A DNA stretch of 64,000 nt. Source: Mycobacteroides salmoniphilum (GTDB taxonomy: Bacteria; Actinomycetota; Actinomycetes; Mycobacteriales; Mycobacteriaceae). Location of the stretch: contig NZ_CP024633.1 in assembly GCF_004924335.1 (NCBI RefSeq), forward strand, positions 3,472,001 through 3,536,000, read 5' to 3'. The translations under genes were made by a program, and so were the position numbers. This document shows, piece after piece, positions 8,611 through 18,134 of this stretch (position 1 is its first letter; every line of letters starts with the position of its first letter). The notes beneath the pieces were generated by a model. That model was given only the letters and a program-made list of their open reading frames with translations, ran no database searches and was not told where the DNA came from.

Positions 8611-10026
8611 TCAGTCCAGGTCATCGTGGGCAATCAGCTGGCGCGCCGCCTCCGTCACCGAACCGGACAGAGACGGGTACACCGACAGCGTCTGCGCCAG
8701 ATCGTTCACCGAGAGCAGGTTCTGTACCGCAAGGGCGATGGGCAAAATCAGCTCGGAGGCATTCGCGGCCACTACGACGCCACCGATCACCACACCGGTG
8801 GCCGGGCGACAGAAGATCTTGACGAAACCACGCTTGAGGCCCGACATCTTGGCCCGGGGGTTCGTATGCAGGGGCAGCGTGACCGTCCGCGCCGGCACCT
8901 CACCGTTGTCGATGGCCGCCTGGGACACCCCCACGGCCGCGATCTCCGGGCGAGTGAACACGGCGGCGGCAACGGTTTTCAACTTGATGGGATGCACCGC
9001 GTCACCGAGTGCGTGATACATGGCAATGCGGCCCTGCATGGCCGCCACCGAGGCCAGCGGCAGCAGGCCCGTGCAGTCGCCCGCGGCATAAATGCCGGCC
9101 ACCGAGGTGCGCGACACCCGGTCGACGGTGAGATAGCCGCCGGGACCGAGCGTGATGCCGACCCGTTCCAGGCCCAGGCCCGCGGTGTTGGGAATCGAGC
9201 CCACCGTCATCAGCACATGGCTGCCGTCGACCATCCGGCCGTCGGCCATCGCGACGCGGACGCCGGTATCGGTTCTTGTCACCGAATCGGCTCTGGCGTT
9301 CTTGACGAGCGTCACACCGCGTTCGGCCAGCGTGTCCTCCAGGACCAGGGCCGCATCCTCGTCCTCGTGCGGCAGCACGCGGTCCCGGCTGGCGACCACG
9401 GTCACCTGAACGCCCAGCTCCGTGTACGCGTGGACGAATTCGGCACCCGTCACACCCGATCCGACCACGATGAGGTGTTCGGGCAGCTCCTCGAGGTCAT
9501 AGAGCTGGCGCCACGTGAGGATCCGTTCGCCGTCGGGGCGGGCATGAGACAGCACGCGCGGGCTGGCGCCGGTGGCAATGAGCACCACATCGGCTTCCAG
9601 GATGGTGCTTGTCCCGTCCGCGGCAGTGGCTTTGACCCGGTGAAATGCCATACCGACCACATGATCGACCAACTCGGCACGTCCGGAGATCAGACGTACC
9701 CCGGCACTGCGCAGCCGCTCGGCGATATCGGCCGATTGCTCGGAGGCAAGGCGCTTGACGCGGTTGTGGATCTGCGGAAGCGAGATCTTGGCATGCTCCA
9801 CGTCGATGTCAAAGCCCAGGTTGGGCGCGCGCCGCAGGTCGGTGCGCACACCGGTGGACGCGATGAACGTCTTGGACGGCACGCAATCGAAGAGCACGCA
9901 CGCGCCACCGATTCCGTCCGAGTCGATCACCGTGACCTCGGTGGCGCTTCGCTCATGGGCCGCGGCCACGAGCGCCGCCTCGTATCCCGCGGGTCCTCCA
10001 CCAATGATCACGATGCGCGTTGCCAC
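8611..10026 (-). CDS. lpdA: LpdA-type NAD(P)H:quinone flavoprotein reductase
   Basis: A 471-residue flavoprotein of the disulfide-reductase fold: FAD motif GGGPAG at residues 9-14, a CxxxxC pair in GGACVLFDCVPSK, a second nucleotide-binding motif VGSGVTGAEF and the FAD motif GIYAAGDCTG. The C-terminal His-Glu dyad of true lipoamide dehydrogenases is missing (the region reads SVYPSLSGSVTEA), which fits the quinone reductase LpdA rather than a dehydrogenase-complex subunit. The start is the GTG at 10024-10026 (VATRIVIIGGG). The open frame continues upstream to 10185, but that would overlap the divergent promoter and gene. Confidence 0.93.
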   Translation of the reverse strand: MATRIVIIGGGPAGYEAALVAAAHERSATEVTVIDSDGIGGACVLFDCVPSKTFIASTGVRTDLRRAPNLGFDIDVEHAKISLPQIHNRVKRLASEQSADIAERLRSAGVRLISGRAELVDHVVGMAFHRVKATAADGTSTILEADVVLIATGASPRVLSHARPDGERILTWRQLYDLEELPEHLIVVGSGVTGAEFVHAYTELGVQVTVVASRDRVLPHEDEDAALVLEDTLAERGVTLVKNARADSVTRTDTGVRVAMADGRMVDGSHVLMTVGSIPNTAGLGLERVGITLGPGGYLTVDRVSRTSVAGIYAAGDCTGLLPLASVAAMQGRIAMYHALGDAVHPIKLKTVAAAVFTRPEIAAVGVSQAAIDNGEVPARTVTLPLHTNPRAKMSGLKRGFVKIFCRPATGVVIGGVVVAANASELILPIALAVQNLLSVNDLAQTLSVYPSLSGSVTEAARQLIAHDDLD

Positions 10027-10106
10027 GGCATCAAACCTACAAGTACGGACCCGACCCGGCTTGCCATCGTGGGGCAACCTTGCCGTCATCTCCACCACAG
10101 GACCAC

Positions 10107-10119
10107 TAGGCTTGCCCCC
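10107..10119 (+). promoter_or_regulatory. Predicted leaderless promoter -10 element
   Basis: TAGGCT (10107-10112) fits the mycobacterial -10 pattern TAnnnT and lies 7 nt before the GTG start, so transcription should begin at or beside the start codon. No Shine-Dalgarno sequence is seen. Confidence 0.6.
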
Positions 10120-10596
10120 GTGCCGCTCTACGCCGCCTATGGCTCCAACATGCATCCCGAACAGATGTTGCAGAGGGCGCCGCACTCGCCCATGGCCGGC
10201 ACCGGCTGGCTACACGGCTGGCGGCTGACCTTCGGCGGTGAGGACATCGGCTGGGAGGGAGCCCTGGCCACCGTCGTGCAGGACCCCCACTCGAGGGTCT
10301 TCGTCGTGCTCTACGACATGACCGGGGCCGACGAGAGGAACCTCGATCGCTGGGAAGGTTCGGAGCTCGGCATCCACACCAAGATCCGTTGCCGGATCGA
10401 CCGGGAATCCTCCGACACGACCATTGACCCGGTGCTGGCCTGGCTCTATGTCGTCAACGCCTACGAGGGTGGACTACCGTCTGCGCGGTATCTGGGCGTG
10501 ATGGCCGATGCCGCGGAAATCGCCGGTGCACCAGAGGATTACGTACACGGCTTGCGCACCCGGGCGTCACGCAACATCGGCCCCGGAACGAGCTAG
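10120..10596 (+). CDS. Gamma-glutamylcyclotransferase-like (AIG2/GGCT fold) protein
   Basis: A 158-residue protein opening with the fold's signature LYAAYGSNM, followed by WRLTFGGEDIGWEGALATVV and a central LDRWEG. The position matches Rv3304 between lpdA and amiA1. The family includes enzymes acting on gamma-glutamyl amines; the real substrate is unknown. The GTG at 10120 is chosen because the fold begins there and a leaderless promoter lies directly upstream; the same open frame runs far upstream antisense to lpdA. Its stop shares a CTAG palindrome with the stop of amiA1. Confidence 0.85.
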   Translation: MPLYAAYGSNMHPEQMLQRAPHSPMAGTGWLHGWRLTFGGEDIGWEGALATVVQDPHSRVFVVLYDMTGADERNLDRWEGSELGIHTKIRCRIDRESSDTTIDPVLAWLYVVNAYEGGLPSARYLGVMADAAEIAGAPEDYVHGLRTRASRNIGPGTS

Positions 10597-11804
10597 ACGG
10601 AGCCCTGCGCGGCGCTTTGCTCCACGAGATTGACCAGCGTCCGCACACCCACGCCAAGCGCCCGCTCGTCGATATCGAAGTTCGGTTGGTGGATATCGAG
10701 CTGCGGGCCCGATCCCGACCACACGCCCAGCCTTGCCATGGCGCCGGGCACCTCCTCCAAGTACCAGGAGAAGTCCTCGCCGCCACCGGACTGGGTGGTC
10801 TCTGCGAGCGCGTCCAACCCGATGTCCTCGATCGCCCGCACGAAGATGTGCGTGGACTCGGGCTCATTGATGACGGGCGGGACACCACGCCGGTAGTTGA
10901 GGGTGTAATCGATGCGCAGCGGAGCCAATAGCCCCGCAATCACATCGCGGACGGTGTTCTCCAGCGTGATCCAGACATCCCGGCTGCCGGTGCGCACCGT
11001 GCCGGCCAATGAGCCGATCTGTGGAATGGCATTGGCCGCCTGGCCCGCGTTGACGGCCCCCCACACCATGACGGTGCCGGCGCGCGGGTCGATGCGACGA
11101 CTCAACATCCCCGGCAATCCGGTGATGACAGTACCGAGCCCATACACCAGATCGGCCGTCAGATGCGGCCGTGAGGTGTGCCCGCCCGGGGAGTGCAGCG
11201 TGACTTCGACAGTGTCCGCGGCCGAGGTGATCGCCCCCGCGCGGACGGCCACCTTGCCCACCTCCAGACGCGGATCACAGTGCAGTGCAAAGATTCTTGT
11301 CACCCCGGCCATCGCCCCGGTGGCCACCACGTCGATGGCGCCGCCCGGCATGACCTCCTCGGCGGGCTGGAAGATGAGGCGTACACCCGAGGGCAGCGAG
11401 GGAGCCGAGTTGAGGGCCATGGCCGCGCCCAGCAGGATCGCGGTGTGTGCGTCGTGCCCGCAGGCGTGCGCGACGTTTGGCACCGTCGAGGAGTAGGACG
11501 CCCCGGTGCGCTCCTGCATCGGGAGCGCATCCATGTCCGCGCGCAGCGCCACCCGCGGGCCATCCTCGGGCCCGAAGTCGCAGGTGATTCCCGTACCTCC
11601 GGGCAGCACCTTGGGATTGAGCCCGGCTTCGGCCAACCGTGCGGCCACGTATTCGGTGGTGGCGTGCTCCTGGCGCGCCAACTCAGGATGTGCGTGGATG
11701 TGGCGGCGCCACCGGATCAGCGTCTCGGAGTTCTCCGCGAGCCAATGCTCCGCGATGGCGGACAGGGATGTGTCGCTTGCGCGAAGACCATCATGTTCGC
11801 TCAT
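10593..11804 (-). CDS. amiA1: M20-family amidohydrolase (AmiA1-like)
   Basis: A 403-residue zinc amidohydrolase of the M20D type (aminoacylase/hippuricase relatives). RRHIHAHPELARQE opens the fold, and metal ligands appear in ADMDALP, HACGHDAHT and ALHCDPR, with GGGEDFSWYL near the C terminus. The lid domain lies between. The likely substrate is an N-acyl amino acid or peptide; it cannot be named. Its start overlaps the stop of amiB1 by 4 nt, so the two are co-translated. Its stop shares CTAG with the convergent GGCT-like gene. Confidence 0.9.
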   Translation of the reverse strand: MSEHDGLRASDTSLSAIAEHWLAENSETLIRWRRHIHAHPELARQEHATTEYVAARLAEAGLNPKVLPGGTGITCDFGPEDGPRVALRADMDALPMQERTGASYSSTVPNVAHACGHDAHTAILLGAAMALNSAPSLPSGVRLIFQPAEEVMPGGAIDVVATGAMAGVTRIFALHCDPRLEVGKVAVRAGAITSAADTVEVTLHSPGGHTSRPHLTADLVYGLGTVITGLPGMLSRRIDPRAGTVMVWGAVNAGQAANAIPQIGSLAGTVRTGSRDVWITLENTVRDVIAGLLAPLRIDYTLNYRRGVPPVINEPESTHIFVRAIEDIGLDALAETTQSGGGEDFSWYLEEVPGAMARLGVWSGSGPQLDIHQPNFDIDERALGVGVRTLVNLVEQSAAQGSV

Positions 11805-13006
11805 ACCGCCACCGTCCTGCGCGCCAGTCGATCAAGCACTCGGGAGCGCTCGGTCTCGTTCTCGGCCAGTCGTACCACGGTGCGCGCCAACATCTTCGCG
11901 CCTTCGACCACTGCCCGATCAGCACCTGGTTCCCTGGCGGCCTTCTCGAAATCGGGCTGGTGGATGACCGCTCCACCCGAATCGATGCCAATGACCGGGT
12001 GAATACCGGGCAGCACCTGCGTCACGTTGCCCATATCGGTGCTACCCAGGGGCACGTTGGCCTCGAACTCCGCGGGCACCGGTGTGCGGCCGAGGGACTC
12101 CATTTGCTCGCGAAACACCTCGACCAGCCATGGATCCGGCGTCAGCTCCAGGTAGGGCGGCGAAGATTCGACCAGTTCGTGACTGCATCCCGTGGCCATC
12201 GCACCCGCAGCGAAGCATGCGTAAACCTTCTCCTCCAGCTCGCGCAGAGACGCCGATTCCACAGCACGCATCGTGTACTGCATCGCGGCGCGAGCAGGGA
12301 TGATGTTGGCCGCCTCCCCACCCTCGGTGACGATGCCGTGGATCAGCTGCCCTGGTGAAAGATGCTGACGCAGCAGGCCGATCGAGACCTGTGCGACGGT
12401 GACCGCGTCGGCAGCGTTGATGCCGAGGTGCGGCGCGACCGCGGCATGCGATTCCTTGCCGTGGTAGGTGACCATCACATCGGTCAGCGCGAGGGAGCGC
12501 GCGCCCGCGATATCGATCGGCCCGGGGTGCAGCATCACCGCCGCCGCGATGTCGTCGAAGACACCCGCCTTGAGCAGAAGTGCCTTACCGCCCCCGTACT
12601 CCTCGGCCGGCGTGCCGATAACCACCACGGTGAGTCCGAGGGCGTCGGCGACCTCAGCCAGCCCCAGGCCGGTGCCGACGGCGGACGCGGCGATGATGTT
12701 GTGCCCGCACGCGTGGCCGATCCCGGGCAGCGCGTCGTACTCGGCGCAAACACCGATGACCAGCGGGCCATCCCCATAAGTGGCACGGAACGCCGTATCC
12801 ATACCGCCCTGACCGGTGACGATCTCAAATCCGCGCTCGGCAAGCAGCCGCTGCGTTTTCAGGGCGCTGCGAACCTCGTGGAATGCCAGCTCAGGTTCGG
12901 CGTGAATGTCGTGCGACAGCGCCACCAGATCCGTCGCCGCGGCATCCACGACCGTGCTGACGGTCTGGGTATGCGCGGAGGACGACGCTCCGGTGGTCAA
13001 GGGCAT
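11801..13006 (-). CDS. amiB1: M20-family amidohydrolase (AmiB1-like)
   Basis: A 401-residue paralogue of the downstream amidohydrolase, closer to the AbgB/PepV-like side of the M20 family. DIHAEPELAFHE opens the fold, GIGHACGHN carries metal ligands, and PAEEYGGGKALLLKAG and MLHPG follow. The two tandem genes match the amiA1-amiB1 pair of M. tuberculosis. It is first in the two-gene operon and divergent from deoD; 36 bp separate the two starts, so both promoters sit in a very tight space. Confidence 0.9.
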   Translation of the reverse strand: MPLTTGASSSAHTQTVSTVVDAAATDLVALSHDIHAEPELAFHEVRSALKTQRLLAERGFEIVTGQGGMDTAFRATYGDGPLVIGVCAEYDALPGIGHACGHNIIAASAVGTGLGLAEVADALGLTVVVIGTPAEEYGGGKALLLKAGVFDDIAAAVMLHPGPIDIAGARSLALTDVMVTYHGKESHAAVAPHLGINAADAVTVAQVSIGLLRQHLSPGQLIHGIVTEGGEAANIIPARAAMQYTMRAVESASLRELEEKVYACFAAGAMATGCSHELVESSPPYLELTPDPWLVEVFREQMESLGRTPVPAEFEANVPLGSTDMGNVTQVLPGIHPVIGIDSGGAVIHQPDFEKAAREPGADRAVVEGAKMLARTVVRLAENETERSRVLDRLARRTVAV

Positions 13007-13028
13007 TAGATCAGTATCCCATCATGGT

Positions 13029-13042
13029 TAGGCTCCGTAGCT
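13029..13042 (+). promoter_or_regulatory. Predicted near-leaderless promoter -10 of deoD
   Basis: TAGGCT at 13029-13034, 8 nt before the GTG of deoD. It fits TAnnnT with spacing compatible with a leaderless or very short leader. The divergent amiB1 start is only 36 bp away. Confidence 0.5.
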
Positions 13043-13882
13043 GTGACCGATGAGCGTCCCGCGCGACGAGGCGACAGCACCGATGAGGCTCCGGATAACA
13101 CGGCATCTCGCGCGGCCGCGGAAATCGCGGCGCGCACGGGCGTCGCGTCCCACCCCGTCGCGGTGGTTCTCGGATCGGGCTGGGCTCCAGCAGCAGCGGA
13201 GCTGGGCACCCCCGCCACCAGCATTGCGATGGCCGACCTCCCCGGATTCAGCCCGCCGAGCGCGGCCGGACACGGCGGCTCGGTGCTGTCGGTGCCCATT
13301 GGCGACACGGGTGACCGGATGCTCGTACTACTCGGCAGGATCCACGCCTACGAGGGTCACGACCTGCGTCACGTCGTCCATCCCGTGCGTACCGCCTGCG
13401 CCGCGGGTGCCCGGACCATCGTGCTCACCAACGCCGCCGGAGGACTACACGAGGACTATGCGGTAGGTCAGCCGGTACTGATCAGCGACCATCTGAACCT
13501 GACGGCCCGCTCGCCGTTGGTGGGTGCGCAGTTCGTCGATCTTGTCGACGCATACGCGCCGCGATTACGGGCACTGGCGCGGGAGATCGACGACAGCCTC
13601 ACCGAGGGGGTGTACGCGGGTCTGCCCGGCCCGCACTACGAGACCCCCGCGGAGATCCGCATGCTGCGCACGCTGGGCGCGGACCTGGTGGGCATGTCGA
13701 CCGTGCACGAGACCATCGCGGCACGTGCGGCTGGGGCCGAGGTGCTGGGCGTGTCCCTGGTGACGAACCTCGCGGCCGGAATGACCGGAGAGTCCCTCAA
13801 CCATGAGGAGGTGCTGGCCGCCGGGCGCGCGTCGGCCACTCGCATGGGCCAACTTCTCAGTTCGGTGATTGGCCGGTTATGA
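13043..13882 (+). CDS. deoD: Purine nucleoside phosphorylase
   Basis: A 279-residue trimeric-type purine nucleoside phosphorylase. It cleaves purine (deoxy)nucleosides with phosphate to give the base and (deoxy)ribose 1-phosphate. Visible motifs: VVLGSGW near the N terminus, [19 protein letters not shown], and [14 protein letters not shown] with [11 protein letters not shown] towards the end. The GTG at 13043 starts the gene. The stop overlaps the pmmB start as ATGA. Pairing with a phosphopentose/phosphohexose mutase-like enzyme fits use of the released sugar phosphate. Confidence 0.93.
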   Translation: MTDERPARRGDSTDEAPDNTASRAAAEIAARTGVASHPVAVVLGSGWAPAAAELGTPATSIAMADLPGFSPPSAAGHGGSVLSVPIGDTGDRMLVLLGRIHAYEGHDLRHVVHPVRTACAAGARTIVLTNAAGGLHEDYAVGQPVLISDHLNLTARSPLVGAQFVDLVDAYAPRLRALAREIDDSLTEGVYAGLPGPHYETPAEIRMLRTLGADLVGMSTVHETIAARAAGAEVLGVSLVTNLAAGMTGESLNHEEVLAAGRASATRMGQLLSSVIGRL

Positions 13883-15501
13883 CTGAGTCCCCGCCGACAG
13901 CGCACACGATCCAAGAGTGGATCGACCATGACCCCGACCCCGAAACCGCCGCCGAGCTGCGAGCCTGCTCCGAAGAGGAACTCGCGCAGCGATTCTCCGA
14001 GTCACTGATATTCGGCACGGCGGGCCTGCGCGGCATCGTCCGCGGCGGCCCCAACGGCATGAACCTGGCCGTAGTGCTACGCACCACCTACGCGCTGGCC
14101 AAGGTGCTCAAGGATCGGTGCCTCGGCGGCTCGACGGTGGTGGTGGGTCGCGATGCGCGGCACGGATCGGAGAAGTTCACGCAGGGCGCGGCGGAAGTTC
14201 TTGCCGCCGAGGGGTTCAAGGTAGTGCTCCTCCCCCGTCCACTGCCCACACCGGTGCTGGCGTTCGCGGTACGGCACGTGGATGCGGCAGCGGGCATCCA
14301 GATCACCGCATCGCACAACCCTCCCGTCGATAACGGCTACAAGGTGTACTGGTCGGGGGGAGCCCAGATCATCTCCCCTACCGATCGTGATATCGAATCG
14401 ATGACGGCCGCTGCACCTTTCGCCGATCAGATTCCGCGCACCCCCGTTACTCCCGCCGACGACACTTTGGTGGATGCCTACATCCAACGTGCCGCCACGG
14501 TGCGCCGAGGATCCGGCGGTGTCCGCGTCGCGCTCACCGCACTGCACGGAGTCGGCGGGGTTACCGCCCTGGCGACGTTGAATGCCGCAGGTATCAGCGA
14601 CATCCACGTGGTGGACAGCCAGTTCCAGCCGGATCCGGACTTTCCTACGGTCGCGTTTCCGAATCCCGAGGAACCGGGTGTCTCTGATGCGGTGCTGACC
14701 CGGGCCGCCGAGGTCGAGGCGGATCTGGCCATCGCGCTGGACCCGGACGCCGACAGGTGCGCCATCGGAATCCCCACCACGACGGGTTGGCGCATGCTGT
14801 CCGGAGATGAAACCGGTTGGCTACTCGGTGATTACATACTCTCCACGCAGCCACATTCATCTACTCCACCGGTGGTGGCCAGTACGGTGGTGTCCTCTCG
14901 TATGCTCGCGCGCATCGCGGCATCACTGGGCGCCCGGCATGTGGAAACCCTTACCGGATTCAAATGGCTTGTTCGGGCAGCAGATTTCGATCTTGTCTAC
15001 GCGTATGAGGAAGCCATCGGGCATTGCGTAGATCCGGCGGCGGTGCGCGACAAGGACGGCATCTCCGCGGCGGTGCTCGCATGTGACCTGGTGACGCATC
15101 TGCGTGAGCTCGGCACGAGCGTGGAAGAGAAGCTAGAGAATCTGGCGATCAGGCACGGCATTCACGTGACCTCGCAGGTGTCGTTGCGCATGGACTCACT
15201 CGATGACATCACCGCAATGATGACTCGCCTGCGGGCGAACCTGCCCGCCGCCTTGTCCGGGTTTCCCATCACCGCAGAGGACCTCCTGGAACGGCGAGGC
15301 CAACAGCGCACCGACGCGGTGATCCTCGCCGGTGAAATCGGGGGGTCGTCCATCCGGCTGGTGATCCGCCCCTCGGGAACCGAACCAAAGGTCAAGTGCT
15401 ACATCGAGGTCCGCGAGCCCGTCATCACCGATCCGACCGTCGCGCGGATCTGGGCAGGCGTGGTGGTCTCCGAGCTGGAGGCTTACGCCCGCCACATTTA
15501 G
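13879..15501 (+). CDS. pmmB: Phosphohexomutase (phosphomannomutase/phosphoglucomutase family)
   Basis: A 540-residue alpha-D-phosphohexomutase. The phosphoserine loop TASHNPP lies near residues 145-151, the magnesium site DPDADRC near 288, the sugar-binding EEAIGH near 376, and the phosphate-binding RPSGTEPK near 496. The size and the pairing with purine nucleoside phosphorylase match pmmB of M. tuberculosis and also phosphopentomutase-like enzymes, so it may convert ribose 1-phosphate to ribose 5-phosphate. Starts by ATGA overlap with deoD. It ends at a hairpin shared with the convergent upp gene. Confidence 0.9.
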   Translation: MTESPPTAHTIQEWIDHDPDPETAAELRACSEEELAQRFSESLIFGTAGLRGIVRGGPNGMNLAVVLRTTYALAKVLKDRCLGGSTVVVGRDARHGSEKFTQGAAEVLAAEGFKVVLLPRPLPTPVLAFAVRHVDAAAGIQITASHNPPVDNGYKVYWSGGAQIISPTDRDIESMTAAAPFADQIPRTPVTPADDTLVDAYIQRAATVRRGSGGVRVALTALHGVGGVTALATLNAAGISDIHVVDSQFQPDPDFPTVAFPNPEEPGVSDAVLTRAAEVEADLAIALDPDADRCAIGIPTTTGWRMLSGDETGWLLGDYILSTQPHSSTPPVVASTVVSSRMLARIAASLGARHVETLTGFKWLVRAADFDLVYAYEEAIGHCVDPAAVRDKDGISAAVLACDLVTHLRELGTSVEEKLENLAIRHGIHVTSQVSLRMDSLDDITAMMTRLRANLPAALSGFPITAEDLLERRGQQRTDAVILAGEIGGSSIRLVIRPSGTEPKVKCYIEVREPVITDPTVARIWAGVVVSELEAYARHI

Positions 15502-15528
15502 TTCGGCCCGATTATCTGGGACCGAACT
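15500..15528. terminator. Bidirectional hairpin between pmmB and upp
   Basis: AGTTCGGCCC (15500-15509) pairs with GGGACCGAACT (15518-15528) with one bulged A and an 8-nt loop. It covers the pmmB stop and lies at the 3' end of upp, so it may stop both transcripts. No U-tract, as is usual for mycobacteria. Confidence 0.65.
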
Positions 15529-16162
15529 GACGATCGCCCGCATCGCCCAAGCCGGGAACGATGTACGCGGCTTCGTTGAGACCCTCGTCGATCGCGGCCG
15601 TGAAAAGTCGCGCGGACGTGATTCCCCCTGATGGGCCGTAGCGCGCAACGCCCTGCTGAACCGCCTCAACCCCCTGCGGTGCCGCGACCACGCACAGCAT
15701 CGTCACGTCGGTAGCACCCCGGGAATGCAACAGATCCAGCGTATGGACCATCGACCCGCCGGTCGCGAGCATTGGGTCCAGGACGAACACCGGCTGCGTC
15801 GACAAATCGGCCGGAAGAGACTCCAGGTACGGGGTGGGCTGCAGGGTCTCCTCGTCGCGTGCCATACCGACGAATCCGACCCGCGCCTCAGGGATGAGGG
15901 CATGTGCCTGGTCCACCATGCCCAGCCCCGCCCGCAGAACCGGGACCAGCAACGGAGGATTGGCCAAACGGAAACCGGTCGTCACAGCCACCGGTGTGCG
16001 CACGGCGGCGGATTCCACCGGTGCCGTGCGGGTCGCTTCATAGACGAGCATCAGGGTCAGATCCCGCAGCGCGGCACGGAAAGCCGCATTATCGGTGCCT
16101 GCGTCGCGCAGGGTGGTCAGCCGGGCCGCGGCAAGTGGGTGCTCGACTACGTGCACATGCAT
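15512..16162 (-). CDS. upp: Uracil phosphoribosyltransferase
   Basis: A 216-residue enzyme that joins uracil to PRPP to give UMP in pyrimidine salvage. [17 protein letters not shown] and the PRPP loop [13 protein letters not shown] are diagnostic, and [15 protein letters not shown] is the uracil-binding C terminus. Length is close to the family norm. It is convergent with pmmB. A CRP-like palindrome lies 57 bp upstream of its start. Confidence 0.95.
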   Translation of the reverse strand: MHVHVVEHPLAAARLTTLRDAGTDNAAFRAALRDLTLMLVYEATRTAPVESAAVRTPVAVTTGFRLANPPLLVPVLRAGLGMVDQAHALIPEARVGFVGMARDEETLQPTPYLESLPADLSTQPVFVLDPMLATGGSMVHTLDLLHSRGATDVTMLCVVAAPQGVEAVQQGVARYGPSGGITSARLFTAAIDEGLNEAAYIVPGLGDAGDRQFGPR

Positions 16163-16218
16163 GCTCCAGACCCTAGAACAGCAAGCTTCGATCCCGCCGA
16201 TCTCGAACGCCGCGAAAA

Positions 16219-16234
16219 TGTGATGGGCATCACT
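16219..16234. promoter_or_regulatory. Candidate CRP-family binding site
   Basis: TGTGATGGGCATCACT matches TGTGA-N6-TCACA at 9 of 10 defined bases. It lies between the divergent upp start (16162) and the esp-like operon (16456), so it could act on either. This is a motif match only. Confidence 0.45.
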
Positions 16235-16323
16235 TTCAGCGTGGTACGACCCTGCATCTCGATATCGTTCCTAGCAAAGCCGAGCCAGCCCTGCTGAGCA
16301 GGTAATACAACGGGGTGGCCACG

Positions 16324-16358
16324 TTGCCAAAAAATCTTTGAAAAAAGTTTCAGAAAGA
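16324..16358. promoter_or_regulatory. A-tract-rich segment upstream of the esp-like operon
   Basis: A short AT-rich stretch with two A6 tracts about 12 nt apart, within the 293-bp gap 16163-16455. Such segments are typical targets of Lsr2-type or EspR-type nucleoid proteins. The rest of the gap holds the CRP-like site and, at 16446-16453, a purine-rich GATGGAGG ribosome-binding site for the first gene. Confidence 0.4.
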
Positions 16359-16455
16359 TGGAACCGAATCGCGACTACCCCCGTCGTATCCAATTACAAG
16401 GCAGAAACTGCCCGAAACCAGGCGGGTAGCCGACCACCGAAAAGATGGAGGGGAC

Positions 16456-16782
16456 ATGGCAGACGGATTAGCAGCCGACACAGACATTCTGCGTGGCGTT
16501 GGCGGAGCTCAGTTGGGGATGGGCGGAACGCTCGCGGCGGTAGGCACCGCAGTCAGCATCTTTCCGGTCGCCGCACTGGCGCCGATCTTCGGTCCGATTG
16601 GCGCGCACTACCTGGGCGCATTCGCCATGACCTCCGCCAAGCAAGGGATGGACGTCGGTCAGCTCGCGATGGGCGTCACCGAGTCCGGTGTGACCACCAA
16701 CGTGGCGAGCAAGGGCTACGACGACGATGACGACAACATCGGCCAAAACATCAGCGCCACGGTCGACGGAATCGGGGCGTAA
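16456..16782 (+). CDS. Small EspC-like type VII secretion-associated protein
   Basis: A 108-residue protein with two predicted helices around an FGPIG turn, followed by YDDDDDN near the C terminus. That gives a YxxxD pattern after a helix pair, the general secretion signal of type VII substrates. The size and the first-gene position match EspC/EspF-type proteins that are co-secreted with a larger partner. The middle (MGGTLAAVGTAVSIFPVAAL) is hydrophobic. GATGGAGG precedes the ATG. The following gene begins 2 nt after the stop. Family assignment is inferred from pattern and context. Confidence 0.6.
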   Translation: MADGLAADTDILRGVGGAQLGMGGTLAAVGTAVSIFPVAALAPIFGPIGAHYLGAFAMTSAKQGMDVGQLAMGVTESGVTTNVASKGYDDDDDNIGQNISATVDGIGA

Positions 16783-16784
16783 CC

Positions 16785-18134
16785 ATGGTTGAGACACGGC
16801 CAATCCCGTCCGAGCGTCTCGCGGAGGCGACGAACACCAACTACCCGAGCTTTGAGAACAACCCCTTCTCGGCGAACCTGATCAGCAACGCCATGGACAT
16901 GGCAGGAACCGTCGGTAACGGCCAGTTCAAGGAGGGTCAGGACCCCAGCAAGATGCTGGAGGGTGGCATGCAGGTCATGCAACAGGTGATGCAACAGGGC
17001 ATGCAAGCGGGAAGCCAGCTCATCGGTTCCTTCGCCGGTGCGGCAGCTCAGGCTCTGGGGCAGTTCGCCGGCATGGCCGGCCAGGCGCTGAGCAGCATGG
17101 CCACCCGCAGCGGCGCCATGGGCGCCAATGTGGGACAGGCATCCGATTCGACCGCGCGGGCCAGCACCCTGATCACCGAGGCCCTCCAGGAGTTTCAGCA
17201 CACGTCCGAGATCCTGACACCGCTGATCGCCCTCTTCCCTCCCGCTGCCGCGGAACTCGCCGAGGCCGCGAGCAGGGCCACCGCCAGGGTCGCGGAGCAC
17301 ACGGCACAGCTTGAAGGAGAGCTAGGCGCGCAGGCCGGTGAACTGGGAGGTATGGCGAGTGCCGACATGGGCAATCCCTCGACACCCGCATCCGGCAGCG
17401 TCCAGCCCGCCATGTCGGCCATGCAGGGTGGCCTCCAGGCCGGGACTCAGGCGCTGTCCGGCGTCGCAAGCGGCGTCACCCAGACCATGAGCTCGATGGG
17501 TCAGGGCCTCGGCCAGATTCCGCAGGCTCTTACCGGCTTGCTCGGCGGCGCCGGAGGCAGCGGTGCCGGGAGCGCGCTGGGCGGCGCCAACATGAGCGGT
17601 ATCGCCGCCGGTGCACTGGCCAACCCGTTCGGTGCCGGCGCCGGCCATGCGTCGTCCACCGCCGGCGGCACCAGCAGTGGATTGGGTGGCGCCAACGCCA
17701 ACGCGGCCAAGATGCTGCTTGACCCGCGCAGCATGGGCAAGGGTGCACAGCTGTTCCTCCCCGACGGCAGCACCAGCCAGGCTCCGAACGCCGCCGCGGC
17801 AGAGGCCGTGCGCAAGGCGCTCAGCCAGGTGGGTGTGCCCTACGAGTGGGGCGGCACCAAGCCCGGCGTCGGCCTGGACTGCAGTGGCCTGACCCAGTGG
17901 GCCTATGGAGAGTCCGGCGTCGACATCCCCCGGCTCGCTCAGGAGCAGGGTGTCGGTATCCGGATCGACCAAGGATCGGTCATGCCCGGCGATCTGGCGG
18001 TGTGGGATGGCCACGTCGCCATGGTGATCGGCAACGGCATGATGGTCGAGGCCGGTGACCCGGTACAGATCTCCCCGATCCGTACCACCAACGCCGGGCA
18101 GGGATTCCATGGATTCTACCGACCAACCTCCTAG
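16785..18134 (+). CDS. Alanine/glycine-rich protein with C-terminal NlpC/P60 peptidase domain
   Basis: A 449-residue protein. Residues about 1-210 are helical and rich in Met, Gln and Ala, like a type VII substrate body; 210-335 are Gly/Ala/Ser-rich linker. The last 110 residues are an NlpC/P60 cysteine peptidase: LDCSGLTQWAYGESG holds the catalytic Cys, and DGHVAMVIGNG the His. Such domains cut D-Glu-mDAP bonds in peptidoglycan. No Sec signal peptide is seen, which fits export through an ESX system with its EspC-like neighbour. It overlaps the next gene by 26 bp. The role as a wall-cutting or interbacterial effector is inference. Confidence 0.8.
   Translation: MVETRPIPSERLAEATNTNYPSFENNPFSANLISNAMDMAGTVGNGQFKEGQDPSKMLEGGMQVMQQVMQQGMQAGSQLIGSFAGAAAQALGQFAGMAGQALSSMATRSGAMGANVGQASDSTARASTLITEALQEFQHTSEILTPLIALFPPAAAELAEAASRATARVAEHTAQLEGELGAQAGELGGMASADMGNPSTPASGSVQPAMSAMQGGLQAGTQALSGVASGVTQTMSSMGQGLGQIPQALTGLLGGAGGSGAGSALGGANMSGIAAGALANPFGAGAGHASSTAGGTSSGLGGANANAAKMLLDPRSMGKGAQLFLPDGSTSQAPNAAAAEAVRKALSQVGVPYEWGGTKPGVGLDCSGLTQWAYGESGVDIPRLAQEQGVGIRIDQGSVMPGDLAVWDGHVAMVIGNGMMVEAGDPVQISPIRTTNAGQGFHGFYRPTS

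Noticed and set aside
8626..10119. Long open frame on the plus strand across lpdA
   Set aside because: It is antisense to a clear flavoprotein and only its last part (10120-10596) shows a known fold; GC-rich antisense frames of this length are common here.
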